A stretch of DNA of 64,000 nt from positions 1,736,001 through 1,800,000 of the forward strand of contig NZ_CP051626.1 in the NCBI RefSeq assembly GCF_012844365.1. The letters are read 5' to 3'. The DNA is from Brevibacterium sp. 'Marine' (GTDB lineage: Bacteria; Actinomycetota; Actinomycetes; Actinomycetales; Brevibacteriaceae). The notes under the pieces are model-generated. The model did no database searches. It was not told the origin of the DNA and was given only the letters and a program-made list of their open reading frames with translations. The position numbers were made by a program, and so were the translations under genes. How positions within the stretch are numbered: the stretch's first letter is position 1; each line of letters begins with the position of its first letter. Of the stretch, positions 54,382 through 63,160 are shown piece after piece.

Positions 54382-57300
54382 ATGGATGAGATGACGCAGC
54401 GAATGGGCAGCACTCTGCTCTCCGGTGGCTGCCTGAATATCATCGGGCGACCGGGAACCGGGAAGACGACTCTGCTGGAGTCGGTCTATGCACAGCTGGT
54501 GGCGACGGTCGAGCCGGCATCCGTCCTCGTGCTCACTCCCGATCGTGACCACGCAGATGTGCTGCGCAATCGTCTCCCGCTGCCCTCCGATGCTGTCCTG
54601 TCCTCGGCTCCGGCCCGCAGCCTGGCCTCATTCGCGTACGGGATCGCCCGTGCCGCACATACGACGCGGACCGGGGACGACCTCGAATTCATCTCAGGGG
54701 CCGATCAGGATGTGTTCCTCGCCGACCTCCTCGCCGGTCACGAACTCGGTCGCTCCCGCGGCCCGGCGTGGCCGTCGGAGATCACGGCCGAGGTGCGGTC
54801 GACCTCTGCCTTCCGCACCGAGGTCCGCGACGCGCTCAACCGCGTGATGGAATTCGACTTCGGAATACGTATGCCGGAGGCGTCGTCCGAGACTTCCGAG
54901 CATGTCTTCGACTTCGGTCGCGGAGCCCTCGACCGTGCCCTGGCAGACAACCCCGATCCGCGGTGGCAGGCCGTGGCCGAGATCCTCGATGAATACCTGG
55001 GCATCATGTCCATGCCCGGCTACGGGGGCATCGACTCCGCGACCGTGCTGGCGCTGGCCGCCTTCGAGATCTTCCGTGAACCCGCCGAGGTGACCGCGGG
55101 CCGATCGTGGACCTTTGCTCCCGATCGGGTGCCCACCGTGGTCCTGGCCGACGGTGTTCAGGACTTCCCCGCCGCCAGTTGGGGAATCCTCGAACAGCTG
55201 CGGGCGAGGGGGAGTGCGATCGCTCTGTTCGGCTCTCCCGAGACGGTGACCGGGCGATTCCATGGTGCGGACGCGTCGATCATCGACCGAGCCTCGGACG
55301 ATGCGGCGTTCGAGACGGTCGTCCTCGACCGTCAGTGGGATGTCGAGACTGCGTTGGCGAAGGTCATCGACGGCTTCGGGGCCAGGATCACCACTCGCTG
55401 GTCGACCGGTCACATGCCGCGCCCGCGTCCGGAGGAGGACGAGACCTCACCTGCGGCTGCGGCCGAGGCGCCCGTGGAGACGCACGTGTTCGAAGGCAGC
55501 GCCTCCGGACATCGGTATCTGGCCCGGCGGATCACGAACTTCGTCGAACAGGGCCACGCGTGGTCTGATGTCGCTTTGATCTGCCGCAATTCCTCGAGCG
55601 CACGTGTGATCGCCAACGAGCTGCGAGCCGCAGGGGTCTCGATCGCCACCCTGATGCAGCCGCTCAACGTCGACCCGGCGACCGCACCGCTGTTGGACCT
55701 GCTGTCGGCCACTCCGGATTTCGATGATGACGAGTCGATCGCGGAACTCGCGCTGACGCTGGCCGGCAGCATCTACGTCCGCCTCGATCCCGTGCAGATC
55801 CGCCGCTTCCGTCGAGCCGTCCGCAGGCGGTTCCCTGCGCCCAGCAGCACGGCTTCGCTGGCGCAGGCACTGCGCAGCCCCATAGATGAATCGTCCCCTC
55901 AGGGACTCGCCACGATCTCACGAATGCTCCACGCCGCGGCGGAGGTCGGCACGAGCGACCCCCACCAGGCGCTGTGGACCATCTGGGATGCAGCCGGCGT
56001 CGCGGAAAGATGGCAGACCGAAGCGCTGCGCGACCCGGAATCGGCAGTCGACGGCTATCTCGACTCGGTGCTGCGACTGTTCGCCTTGGCCGAGAAGATC
56101 GCTGACCGCGGTGGATTCACTGCGCGCTCCTTCGCCGGCATCGTCGCCGAACAGGACATCGCCCAGGACTCCCTGGCCGATACCGCCGGGTTCGCCGATC
56201 ACGTCCTGGTGGGAACTCCGTCGTCGCTGGCCCATATGCGTGTGCCTCTGGTGATCATCGCCGAGGTCAACGACGGCGTCTGGCCGAATCCTAAGCTGCG
56301 CGGCGGAATCCTCGGTCTCACCGATCTCACGGCGGTGCTCGACTCGGGTGAGACGGTCACCGGCGATCCCGGCTACCACGCACATGCGAAAAGGACGAAC
56401 CTGCGCGAAGAGGGTGAGCTGTTCTACACCGCGCTCAGCCGGGCCCAGCAGCGAGCGATCGTCACCGCAGTCACCGATGCGGAGACCGAACCGTCCCCGT
56501 TCTTCGACGTGCTCGCCGCAGGCTCGGCCGAGGGCACCGATGCGGGTGACGGCTATGCGATCACCCACGAGGATGAGCTTCCGCCGCTGACGCTGCCGGA
56601 GATGGCCGCCCATGCCCGCGCCCAACTGCTGCATTCGGCCGCAGCAGCCGATGGCGAGTCCTCGGGTTCGGCATCGGCGGATTCGCCCCTCGGCACTGCC
56701 GAAGACCAGAGAGACTCTGAGACTCAGGACTCCGAGACACAGTCTTGGGCCGCCCTGATGCGGGCGCTGTCGAATGCCGGTGGAGTGGTCGAGCCACCGT
56801 CGCAGTGGCGCGAGGCAGAGGACATCACCACGAACGAGCCGCTGTTCACCGACTCCGATACGGTCCGCGTCTCACCGTCCCAGGTCGAAGCATTCACCGA
56901 CTGCTCCCTGCGCTGGTTCCTCACCCGCCACGGCGGGGACCGCCCGATGTCGACAGCGCAGAGCCTGGGAACCATCATCCACGCCGCAGCCGAGAACTAT
57001 CCGGAAGGACCGACCTCCGCGATCCGCAGCTTCGTGGAAGGGGAGTTCGCGTCTCTGGACTTCGATGCCGAGTGGGAGCGTGAGCGGGAATTCGATGTGG
57101 CGATGAGCATGGCCGACCGCCTCGGCGAGTACATCAAGACGACCCCCGGTCGTCTGGTCGGCGTCGAAGCACAGGTCTATGCAGCAGGCGTCGACGCCGA
57201 CGGTCGCGAATGGAAGGTCACCGGTCGACTCGACCGGGTCGAGGAAGTCGAGGGCGGGCTGCGCATCGTCGACTTCAAGACAGGACGGAACGTCGTCCCG

Positions 57301-57630
57301 GGCAAGGAGATGGACCGGCACGCTCAGCTGGGTGTGTACCAGGAAGCGATCAACTCCGGCACCATCCGCATCGGTGAGGACCAGGAGATCGATGCACACG
57401 CCTTCGGGGCCGAACTCGTGTTCCTGCGCAAGTCCGCCCGCACAGTCCGGGAGCAGTCGGCGCTCGACGTCGATGAGAATCCTGACTGGGCACTTGAACT
57501 CATCGACGACGTGTCCGGCAGGATGCGTGCCGCGAGCTTCCCCGCCCGGGTGGAGCCGCAGAAATGTCAGTCCTGTCCCGTCCGCTCGTCGTGCCCCGCG
57601 ATCGGTCCGAAGATGTTGGAGGAGAACTGA
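54382..57630 (+). CDS. adnA: AdnA-like subunit of the AdnAB helicase-nuclease
   Basis: 1082 residues. UvrD-like motor (about 1-720) plus RecB-type nuclease domain (about 830-1075). Walker A GRPGTGKTT (22-30); motif II reads ADGVQDFP (Asp257-Gly-Val-Gln260) where an active motor has DExQ, so the motor is degenerate, as expected for AdnA. No Q-motif precedes Walker A. The nuclease has IVDFKTGR (about 962-969) and four Cys (one in FTDCSLRW near 839, three in CQSCPVRSSC near 1061) that fit a Fe-S cluster. With AdnB it resects double-strand ends. A motif VI-like ALSRAQQ is kept. The stop shares one base with adnB. Confidence 0.9.
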   Translation: MDEMTQRMGSTLLSGGCLNIIGRPGTGKTTLLESVYAQLVATVEPASVLVLTPDRDHADVLRNRLPLPSDAVLSSAPARSLASFAYGIARAAHTTRTGDDLEFISGADQDVFLADLLAGHELGRSRGPAWPSEITAEVRSTSAFRTEVRDALNRVMEFDFGIRMPEASSETSEHVFDFGRGALDRALADNPDPRWQAVAEILDEYLGIMSMPGYGGIDSATVLALAAFEIFREPAEVTAGRSWTFAPDRVPTVVLADGVQDFPAASWGILEQLRARGSAIALFGSPETVTGRFHGADASIIDRASDDAAFETVVLDRQWDVETALAKVIDGFGARITTRWSTGHMPRPRPEEDETSPAAAAEAPVETHVFEGSASGHRYLARRITNFVEQGHAWSDVALICRNSSSARVIANELRAAGVSIATLMQPLNVDPATAPLLDLLSATPDFDDDESIAELALTLAGSIYVRLDPVQIRRFRRAVRRRFPAPSSTASLAQALRSPIDESSPQGLATISRMLHAAAEVGTSDPHQALWTIWDAAGVAERWQTEALRDPESAVDGYLDSVLRLFALAEKIADRGGFTARSFAGIVAEQDIAQDSLADTAGFADHVLVGTPSSLAHMRVPLVIIAEVNDGVWPNPKLRGGILGLTDLTAVLDSGETVTGDPGYHAHAKRTNLREEGELFYTALSRAQQRAIVTAVTDAETEPSPFFDVLAAGSAEGTDAGDGYAITHEDELPPLTLPEMAAHARAQLLHSAAAADGESSGSASADSPLGTAEDQRDSETQDSETQSWAALMRALSNAGGVVEPPSQWREAEDITTNEPLFTDSDTVRVSPSQVEAFTDCSLRWFLTRHGGDRPMSTAQSLGTIIHAAAENYPEGPTSAIRSFVEGEFASLDFDAEWEREREFDVAMSMADRLGEYIKTTPGRLVGVEAQVYAAGVDADGREWKVTGRLDRVEEVEGGLRIVDFKTGRNVVPGKEMDRHAQLGVYQEAINSGTIRIGEDQEIDAHAFGAELVFLRKSARTVREQSALDVDENPDWALELIDDVSGRMRAASFPARVEPQKCQSCPVRSSCPAIGPKMLEEN

Positions 57631-60600
57631 TGCGCTTCACCGCCGAGCAGCTCGCCGAACTCACGGCAGCCGATCCTGCCCAGGCCTTCCCACCCAGTCC
57701 GGAGCAGAAGGTGATCATCGAAGCCGACCCCGCACAGTCGATGAAGGTCACCGCCGGGGCGGGCTCAGGAAAGACCACCGTCATCTCGCAGCGCGTGGTG
57801 TGGCTGGTCGCCAACGAGTTCGTCTCTGCCGAAGAGATCCTCGGCCTGACCTTCACCCGCAAAGCCGTCGGAGAACTCGGCGGGCGCATTCGCGTGCTCC
57901 TCTCCCGTCTGCGGCACAATCTCGGACACGGACAGGACCTGTCCCTGCCCGGCCTCGACAACCCCACGGTGTCGACGTACAACTCCTATGCCGCATCGAT
58001 CGTCAGCGAACACGGTGTGAGCATCGGCATCGAACCCGAGACGGTCCTTCTCGACGACGCTGCGGCACACACCATCGCCGGGAATCTCATCGATGCGACT
58101 CCACCGGAGGAGATCCCCGGAGACTTCTCCCGCGAGACGATGATCGCCGACATCATCGCGCTGGCCGGGCAGATGAATGATCACGGAAGAGACGTCGATG
58201 AGGTCACCGACTATCTCGAACAGTGCCTGGCCGCTCTGGTGTCGAGCAAAGGAAAGCCCATCGATCCCAACGGACGACGGGCGAAACTCGAAGCGAAGAT
58301 CCGAACGGCTCGACTGGCCGACGCCTATATGCGTGCGAAGCGACGCAATCTGGCCATGGACTTCTCGGACCAGGTGCGTTTCGCTCAGCGCATCATCGAC
58401 GAGGTGCCGGCGGCAGCGGAGGCCGAGAGAGCCCGGTGGAAGATCGTCCTCCTCGACGAATTCCAAGACACGTCGGTGGCTCAGCTGACGCTCCTGCGCG
58501 ACCTCTTCGCCTCCACCGCCGTCACCGCGGTCGGCGATCCCCGCCAAGCCATCTACGGTTGGCGAGGCGCCAGTGCCGACAACATGGTCCGGTTCTCCGC
58601 GGACTTCCGCGATGTCGAGTCTCTGTCGCTGAGCACAAGCTGGCGCAACGACCGCTCGATCCTCCAGGTGGCCAACCGCATCGCCGCCGGCCTCGACGAC
58701 AGCGATGAGACTCCGCTGTCGGCCCGCGACGGTGCCGGCGACGGCGAAGTCAGCGTCGAGATCAGCTCGGGTGCCCACGATCCCGAATTCCTCACCACCG
58801 GGCTGCGCGCCCTGACGGAATGGTTCGGCACCATCCCCGCCGGATCGTCGAAAGCCGTGCTGTGTCGCAAACGCGCCCACTTCGCACCGGTGGCGGCGGC
58901 GCTGGAAGCGGCCGGATTCGCGGTTCATGTGCACGGGTCCTCCGGGCTGCTCACCGACCCTTTCGTCGCCGATCTGCGTGCGGTGCTCACGGCCGCGGTC
59001 GATCCGATGGCCGGCGACGAGATCATGAGGCTCATCAGCGGCCGAATGCTCGGCCTCGGTGCGGGTGACATCGCGGGGCTGCAGACCTTCACTCGTCGCC
59101 AGACCGAGAGACGAGCGTCGGAGCGAGCCGAGCCGGACACCGAGGAGGTCGTCGCCGAAGCCATCGACCAGGCGACGATCGTCGAAGGCGTCGATGAACT
59201 CATCGACGTGCAGCGAGCCCTCGATCAGGGGGCTCGGACGGGGGCGGACAAGGGTCTCGTCGCCGACTATCAGCGGTCCGGTCTGAGCACCGAGGGGCTG
59301 CATCGTCTGGTCCGTCTGGCTCGCGCGCTGCGCGCCACCCGATCCGGCACGGGCACGGTCAGCTCGATCATCCGCACCGCGATGTCCGAGACCGGAATCG
59401 ACTCTGACATCTGGGGACTCAGCGGCTCGCTGCGCAATCTGCACCGAGCCTCCGTCGACGCGTTCCTCTCCGCTGCCAGTCAGTACTCGGCCACCGATGA
59501 CAAGCCCTCGATCTCGGGCTTCCTGTCCTGGCTCAGCCTCATGGAATCCCATGATGCGCTGAGCGTCGCCGAACCGACGACGGCAGCCGACGCGATCAAC
59601 ATCATGACCGTCCACGCCTCGAAGGGGCTGGAGTTCGACGCCGTGGCCGTTCCCTCCCTGGTGGTCAAGGACTTTCCGACCGAACCGCGGGACAAAGAGG
59701 GGTGGATGGACCGCACTGCGCTGCCGTACCCGCTGCGCGGCGATCGCGCCCACCTCGTCGATTTCGATCTGCGGGAAGCCGAATTCGAGACGAAGAAGGA
59801 GCTGGACGAGTGGATCGGAGACTTCATTCGGCCTCGGATCGCCGACGCGCACGTGGGGGAGGAGCGGCGACTGGCCTATGTGGCGTTCACCCGTGCGAAG
59901 AGGCATCTGTGGCTCGGGGCGGAGCTGATGGGTTCGCGAACCGTGCCCGATGCCCCGTCGCCCTTCCTCACCGAAGCGATCGAAGCCTCAGGGCAGGAGG
60001 TGGAGACTCCGGAACCTGCAGACGAATCGGCAGAGGACCGGATCGAGACCACTCCCTGGCCGGTACCGCGCACGAGGCAGGTCGCCGCCGCACAGCGAGC
60101 CGCGGACTGGGTGGAAGCAAGCCCCGAAGTCAGCTTGGAGTCCTTGGCCGAGGTTCCAGGCGTGATCGGACGCTACGCTGCTCAGGCCCTGCGCATCGGT
60201 GACCGCCCCGAAGCCGTATCCGCGGCCGCGATGCCCGACCGCCTGTCTGCCACGGCTCTGGTCGCATGGCGACGAGACCCGCAGGGCTTCCGGACGCAGA
60301 CCCTGCGCCCGATACCGACCCCGCCGAGTCGGGCAGCCGAGATCGGAACGACCTTCCATTCCTGGGTTGAACAGCACTTCGGTCAGTCGAGCATCGACGT
60401 CGTAGAGGACGAATCGGTGCGACCGATCGACGCCGCGACGGTCGAACGGCTGCAAGCGACGTTCTCAGCCTCCGAGTTCGCGACTCGTCGAGCCGATCAT
60501 GTGGAGATGTCCTTCGAACTCGTCCTCGGCAGATTCCGGGTACCGGGGAAGATCGATGCTGTCTTCATCACCGGGGACCACGCCGAGGTCGTGGACTGGA

Positions 60601-60809
60601 AGACCTCGAAGAAACCCGATGCCGCGGTGCTCGAGGTGATGAAATGGCAGCTCGCGCTCTACCGGTTCGCGATTCTGCGCGTCCATCCGGAGATCGCCGA
60701 GGTGACGGGAACGTTCTACTTCGTCGGCAGTGATGAGGTTGTGCGGTTCACCGATCTGCCTGATGAGGACGACGTCGTCGAATGGCTCGAAGCCAACGAC
60801 GTCGACTGA
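57630..60809 (+). CDS. adnB: AdnB-like subunit of the AdnAB helicase-nuclease
   Basis: 1059 residues. Lead motor: Q-motif PSPEQKVIIEAD (about 23-34), Walker A GAGSGKTT (43-50), motif II LLDEFQDTS (about 272-280), VGDPRQAIYGWRGA, MTVHASKGLEFD and VAFTRAKRHL. C-terminal RecB-like nuclease (about 880-1055) with GKIDAVF, VVDWKTSK (about 988-995) and KWQLALYR; no Fe-S cysteines. The start is ATG 57630 behind GGAGGAG; an earlier ATG lies inside adnA. Works as a heterodimer with AdnA in double-strand-break repair. Confidence 0.93.
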   Translation: MRFTAEQLAELTAADPAQAFPPSPEQKVIIEADPAQSMKVTAGAGSGKTTVISQRVVWLVANEFVSAEEILGLTFTRKAVGELGGRIRVLLSRLRHNLGHGQDLSLPGLDNPTVSTYNSYAASIVSEHGVSIGIEPETVLLDDAAAHTIAGNLIDATPPEEIPGDFSRETMIADIIALAGQMNDHGRDVDEVTDYLEQCLAALVSSKGKPIDPNGRRAKLEAKIRTARLADAYMRAKRRNLAMDFSDQVRFAQRIIDEVPAAAEAERARWKIVLLDEFQDTSVAQLTLLRDLFASTAVTAVGDPRQAIYGWRGASADNMVRFSADFRDVESLSLSTSWRNDRSILQVANRIAAGLDDSDETPLSARDGAGDGEVSVEISSGAHDPEFLTTGLRALTEWFGTIPAGSSKAVLCRKRAHFAPVAAALEAAGFAVHVHGSSGLLTDPFVADLRAVLTAAVDPMAGDEIMRLISGRMLGLGAGDIAGLQTFTRRQTERRASERAEPDTEEVVAEAIDQATIVEGVDELIDVQRALDQGARTGADKGLVADYQRSGLSTEGLHRLVRLARALRATRSGTGTVSSIIRTAMSETGIDSDIWGLSGSLRNLHRASVDAFLSAASQYSATDDKPSISGFLSWLSLMESHDALSVAEPTTAADAINIMTVHASKGLEFDAVAVPSLVVKDFPTEPRDKEGWMDRTALPYPLRGDRAHLVDFDLREAEFETKKELDEWIGDFIRPRIADAHVGEERRLAYVAFTRAKRHLWLGAELMGSRTVPDAPSPFLTEAIEASGQEVETPEPADESAEDRIETTPWPVPRTRQVAAAQRAADWVEASPEVSLESLAEVPGVIGRYAAQALRIGDRPEAVSAAAMPDRLSATALVAWRRDPQGFRTQTLRPIPTPPSRAAEIGTTFHSWVEQHFGQSSIDVVEDESVRPIDAATVERLQATFSASEFATRRADHVEMSFELVLGRFRVPGKIDAVFITGDHAEVVDWKTSKKPDAAVLEVMKWQLALYRFAILRVHPEIAEVTGTFYFVGSDEVVRFTDLPDEDDVVEWLEANDVD

Positions 60810-60811
60810 GA

Positions 60812-62044
60812 TCAGCGGCTGCTGCCGGTGTCGTCGCCGATTTCCGGGTCGTCGGAGTCCCGAGTCGGTTCGGTCCTCACCTGCGAGCCCGGTTCGGAAT
60901 CGAACTCCGAATCATCTTCGGACGATGTGGCCGTCGGTTGAGCTCGTGGAATGAACACATCGGCGGACTCGGTCTCCGTGATCGCGGCTTCGACATCAGG
61001 GGCATCGGCACCCGCTGCTGCAGTCGCTGATGCCGAACTGCGAGTTGCTGCGTCGTCTGCTTCGTCGACGGGCCCGGAAGCGGAGTCCGTGGCAGGTCCG
61101 TGAGCAGAGGTGGGTCCATCGGATGCGCTGCCGAACAGGACTTCATCGAATGACGTGAGGAGCGCTGCGGCGTCCTCGACGGCCGTCTCATCCCCGGAGT
61201 CGACTGCTTCGAGCAGCCAGTCGACCACCGCGAATTCGGCCAACAGCTCGGCACGGGAGATGACGTGCTCATCGGCGCGGGGCCGGGAGCTGCGGTATTC
61301 CTCGTAGAAGGTCGGCAGGGCGGCAGGATCGATCAGTGCCGATGCCGCGGCCAGATCGATGGCCGGGTCGGCGACGCGCAGACGGCCGATCTCAGCAAGA
61401 GCGAGCACCCGTTCCTGATCGGTGTAGACACTCGTCTCATCGAGACAGCCGTGGATGGGTGTGGCGAGGAAATGCCACAGTGCGACCTTTTCGAACTCCT
61501 CCTCCCAATGCTGGAGCAGAGACGACGGCACTCGACCGGTGCTCGCCGCCTGATCGAGTCGTTCGAGGATGAGGAACTGCGACCGCGAGGGATCCTCCAC
61601 AGGGAATCCCGCATCGGAGACGGGCTCGGGCGCGGCCGAATGCAGAGTCGCCAGAGCCTGCGCAAACGAACTGGCCCGTGCCGTATCGGCGATGGGAACA
61701 TCACCGAGGGGTGCGCCCGGGAGCGGATCGGCCAATGTCACCGTCGTCGGCGTGGCAGTGTCGAAGTAATCGGAGTCCACCTCGGTGATGGCCCGCAGGC
61801 GCGGCCAGGTGAAGTCTGCGTGCGGATACAAGGTCTCATAGATTCGTCCGGCCTCTGCGGCCGAACCGATGTCCGCGGAGCGATCGAGTCGTGTCTGGGC
61901 CGCTGCGACGAGCTGCTGATCGTCGTCGCCGAGGAGGACTCTGACTCCGGCGTCGAGCGGCGGCAGGGGTGTCCATGTCGTCGGGACGAAGCCGTCGAGC
62001 ATCGTCGCCGCGATCGCAGTCAACTTGAGCGCCTTGGTATCCAC
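60812..62044 (-). CDS. APH/maltokinase-like kinase-fold protein lacking the catalytic Asp, acidic tail
   Basis: 410 residues. Kinase-like (aminoglycoside phosphotransferase) fold from about 15 to 290: the Brenner-type motif reads IHGCLDETSV (Cys200 in the place of the catalytic Asp of HGDxxxxN; Asn also lost), while the later RVADPAIDLA (metal Asp region) is kept. The last ~110 residues are Ser/Asp/Glu-rich and probably disordered. GTG 62044 is used: TAGATT ends 7 nt upstream, and VDTKALKL is a natural start. Lies between adnB (convergent, 2 nt) and nudC (divergent). Possible pseudokinase; substrate or partner unknown. Confidence 0.75.
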   Translation of the reverse strand: MDTKALKLTAIAATMLDGFVPTTWTPLPPLDAGVRVLLGDDDQQLVAAAQTRLDRSADIGSAAEAGRIYETLYPHADFTWPRLRAITEVDSDYFDTATPTTVTLADPLPGAPLGDVPIADTARASSFAQALATLHSAAPEPVSDAGFPVEDPSRSQFLILERLDQAASTGRVPSSLLQHWEEEFEKVALWHFLATPIHGCLDETSVYTDQERVLALAEIGRLRVADPAIDLAAASALIDPAALPTFYEEYRSSRPRADEHVISRAELLAEFAVVDWLLEAVDSGDETAVEDAAALLTSFDEVLFGSASDGPTSAHGPATDSASGPVDEADDAATRSSASATAAAGADAPDVEAAITETESADVFIPRAQPTATSSEDDSEFDSEPGSQVRTEPTRDSDDPEIGDDTGSSR

Positions 62045-62182
62045 CTTCCCCAATCTACCGCCTGGGTTCGGCTGAGACACGGGACTCGCCGTCGAGCGTG
62101 TCTGTCGAGGCGACATTCGCCGACCTGTCGGGTACCTGCGCTCGCGGGCGCTGAGTCAGGACGCTGGGATATCGTGGAGGAT

Positions 62183-63160
62183 ATGAAGCCATTGCCTCCG
62201 GTGCAGCCGATCAGCCTCGCCCGTCACGGAATCGATCGCGACCATCTGACTCGGGGCCAGGACGGCGATCTCAGTGATATCTGGGCCTCGGGAGCCCGAG
62301 CCGTCTTCGAACACCGCGGGACCCTGCTCGTCGCCGGCGGGGGACTCTTCCTGACGGATCGGGAACTGGTGCCGGAGGGACAGACGGAGGTCTACCTCGG
62401 CCGTGATCCACGCGGCACTCGGTATATCGGAGTGTCCTTGGACGATGACGGTCGCAGCCATATCGACGCCCGACTGGAGGCCTCGCGCGCCCGGGACGCC
62501 ACCGATCAGCTGACCGCACCGGGAGAGGGCATCGACAGTTCCGAACCCATCTGGCTGCCCCTGCGCCACCTGGCCGAAACCCTCGACGATGTGCAGGTGT
62601 CCCTGGCCTGCGAGATCGTGGGTCTCGGAAACTGGCATCGCGCACACCGGTTCTCTCCACGCACCGGCACTCCGACGAGCCCAGTCATGGGCGGATGGGT
62701 CCGCCGGGACCTGGAGACCGGAAGCGAACACTTCCCCCGCACCGATCCAGCCGTCATCGTCGTCATCGTCAACACCGATGAGGACGGCGTCGAACGCGTC
62801 CTGTTGGGCAACAACGCCGCCTGGGAATCCGACCGGTACTCGCTCTTGGCCGGATTCGTCGAACCCGGTGAGACCCTCGAACACGCCGTGGTCAGGGAGA
62901 TCTGGGAAGAGGCCCATCTCGAGGTCACCGATCCCCGGTATCTGGGTTCCCAGCCGTGGCCGTTTCCGTGTTCGCTCATGCTCGGGTTCTCGGCAGCGGC
63001 TCCCCGCCGGGACTTCGCCGCAGACCAGGCGGAGATCGCCTCCCTGCGCTGGTTCACTCGAGCGGAGCTGCACAGTGCCATCGCGGACGGTCAAGTGCGC
63101 GCTCCGTCGACGATCTCCATCGCCGGGCAGCTCCTGTACAGCTGGTTGGACAACGAATGA
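62183..63160 (+). CDS. nudC: NUDIX hydrolase, NudC-like NADH pyrophosphatase
   Basis: 325 residues. Nudix box at about 224-246 (GFVEPGETLEH...REIWEEAHL; His where GxxxxxExxxxxxxREUxEExGU has Gly) and the NudC signature SQPWPFPCS near 256, which marks NAD(H) or NAD-capped-RNA pyrophosphatases. The zinc ribbon before the box is lost: the usual HRFCPxCG is HRFSPRTG here, and the second Cys pair is absent. ATG 62183 is used; a TATCGT 7 nt upstream may be the -10, since GGAGG is only 2 nt away. Stop overlaps the uvrD2 start. Confidence 0.9.
   Translation: MKPLPPVQPISLARHGIDRDHLTRGQDGDLSDIWASGARAVFEHRGTLLVAGGGLFLTDRELVPEGQTEVYLGRDPRGTRYIGVSLDDDGRSHIDARLEASRARDATDQLTAPGEGIDSSEPIWLPLRHLAETLDDVQVSLACEIVGLGNWHRAHRFSPRTGTPTSPVMGGWVRRDLETGSEHFPRTDPAVIVVIVNTDEDGVERVLLGNNAAWESDRYSLLAGFVEPGETLEHAVVREIWEEAHLEVTDPRYLGSQPWPFPCSLMLGFSAAAPRRDFAADQAEIASLRWFTRAELHSAIADGQVRAPSTISIAGQLLYSWLDNE

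Noticed and set aside
57765-59906. 713-codon open frame on the - strand opposite adnB
   Set aside because: Shadow of adnB's codon structure; no family similarity and no ribosome-binding site.
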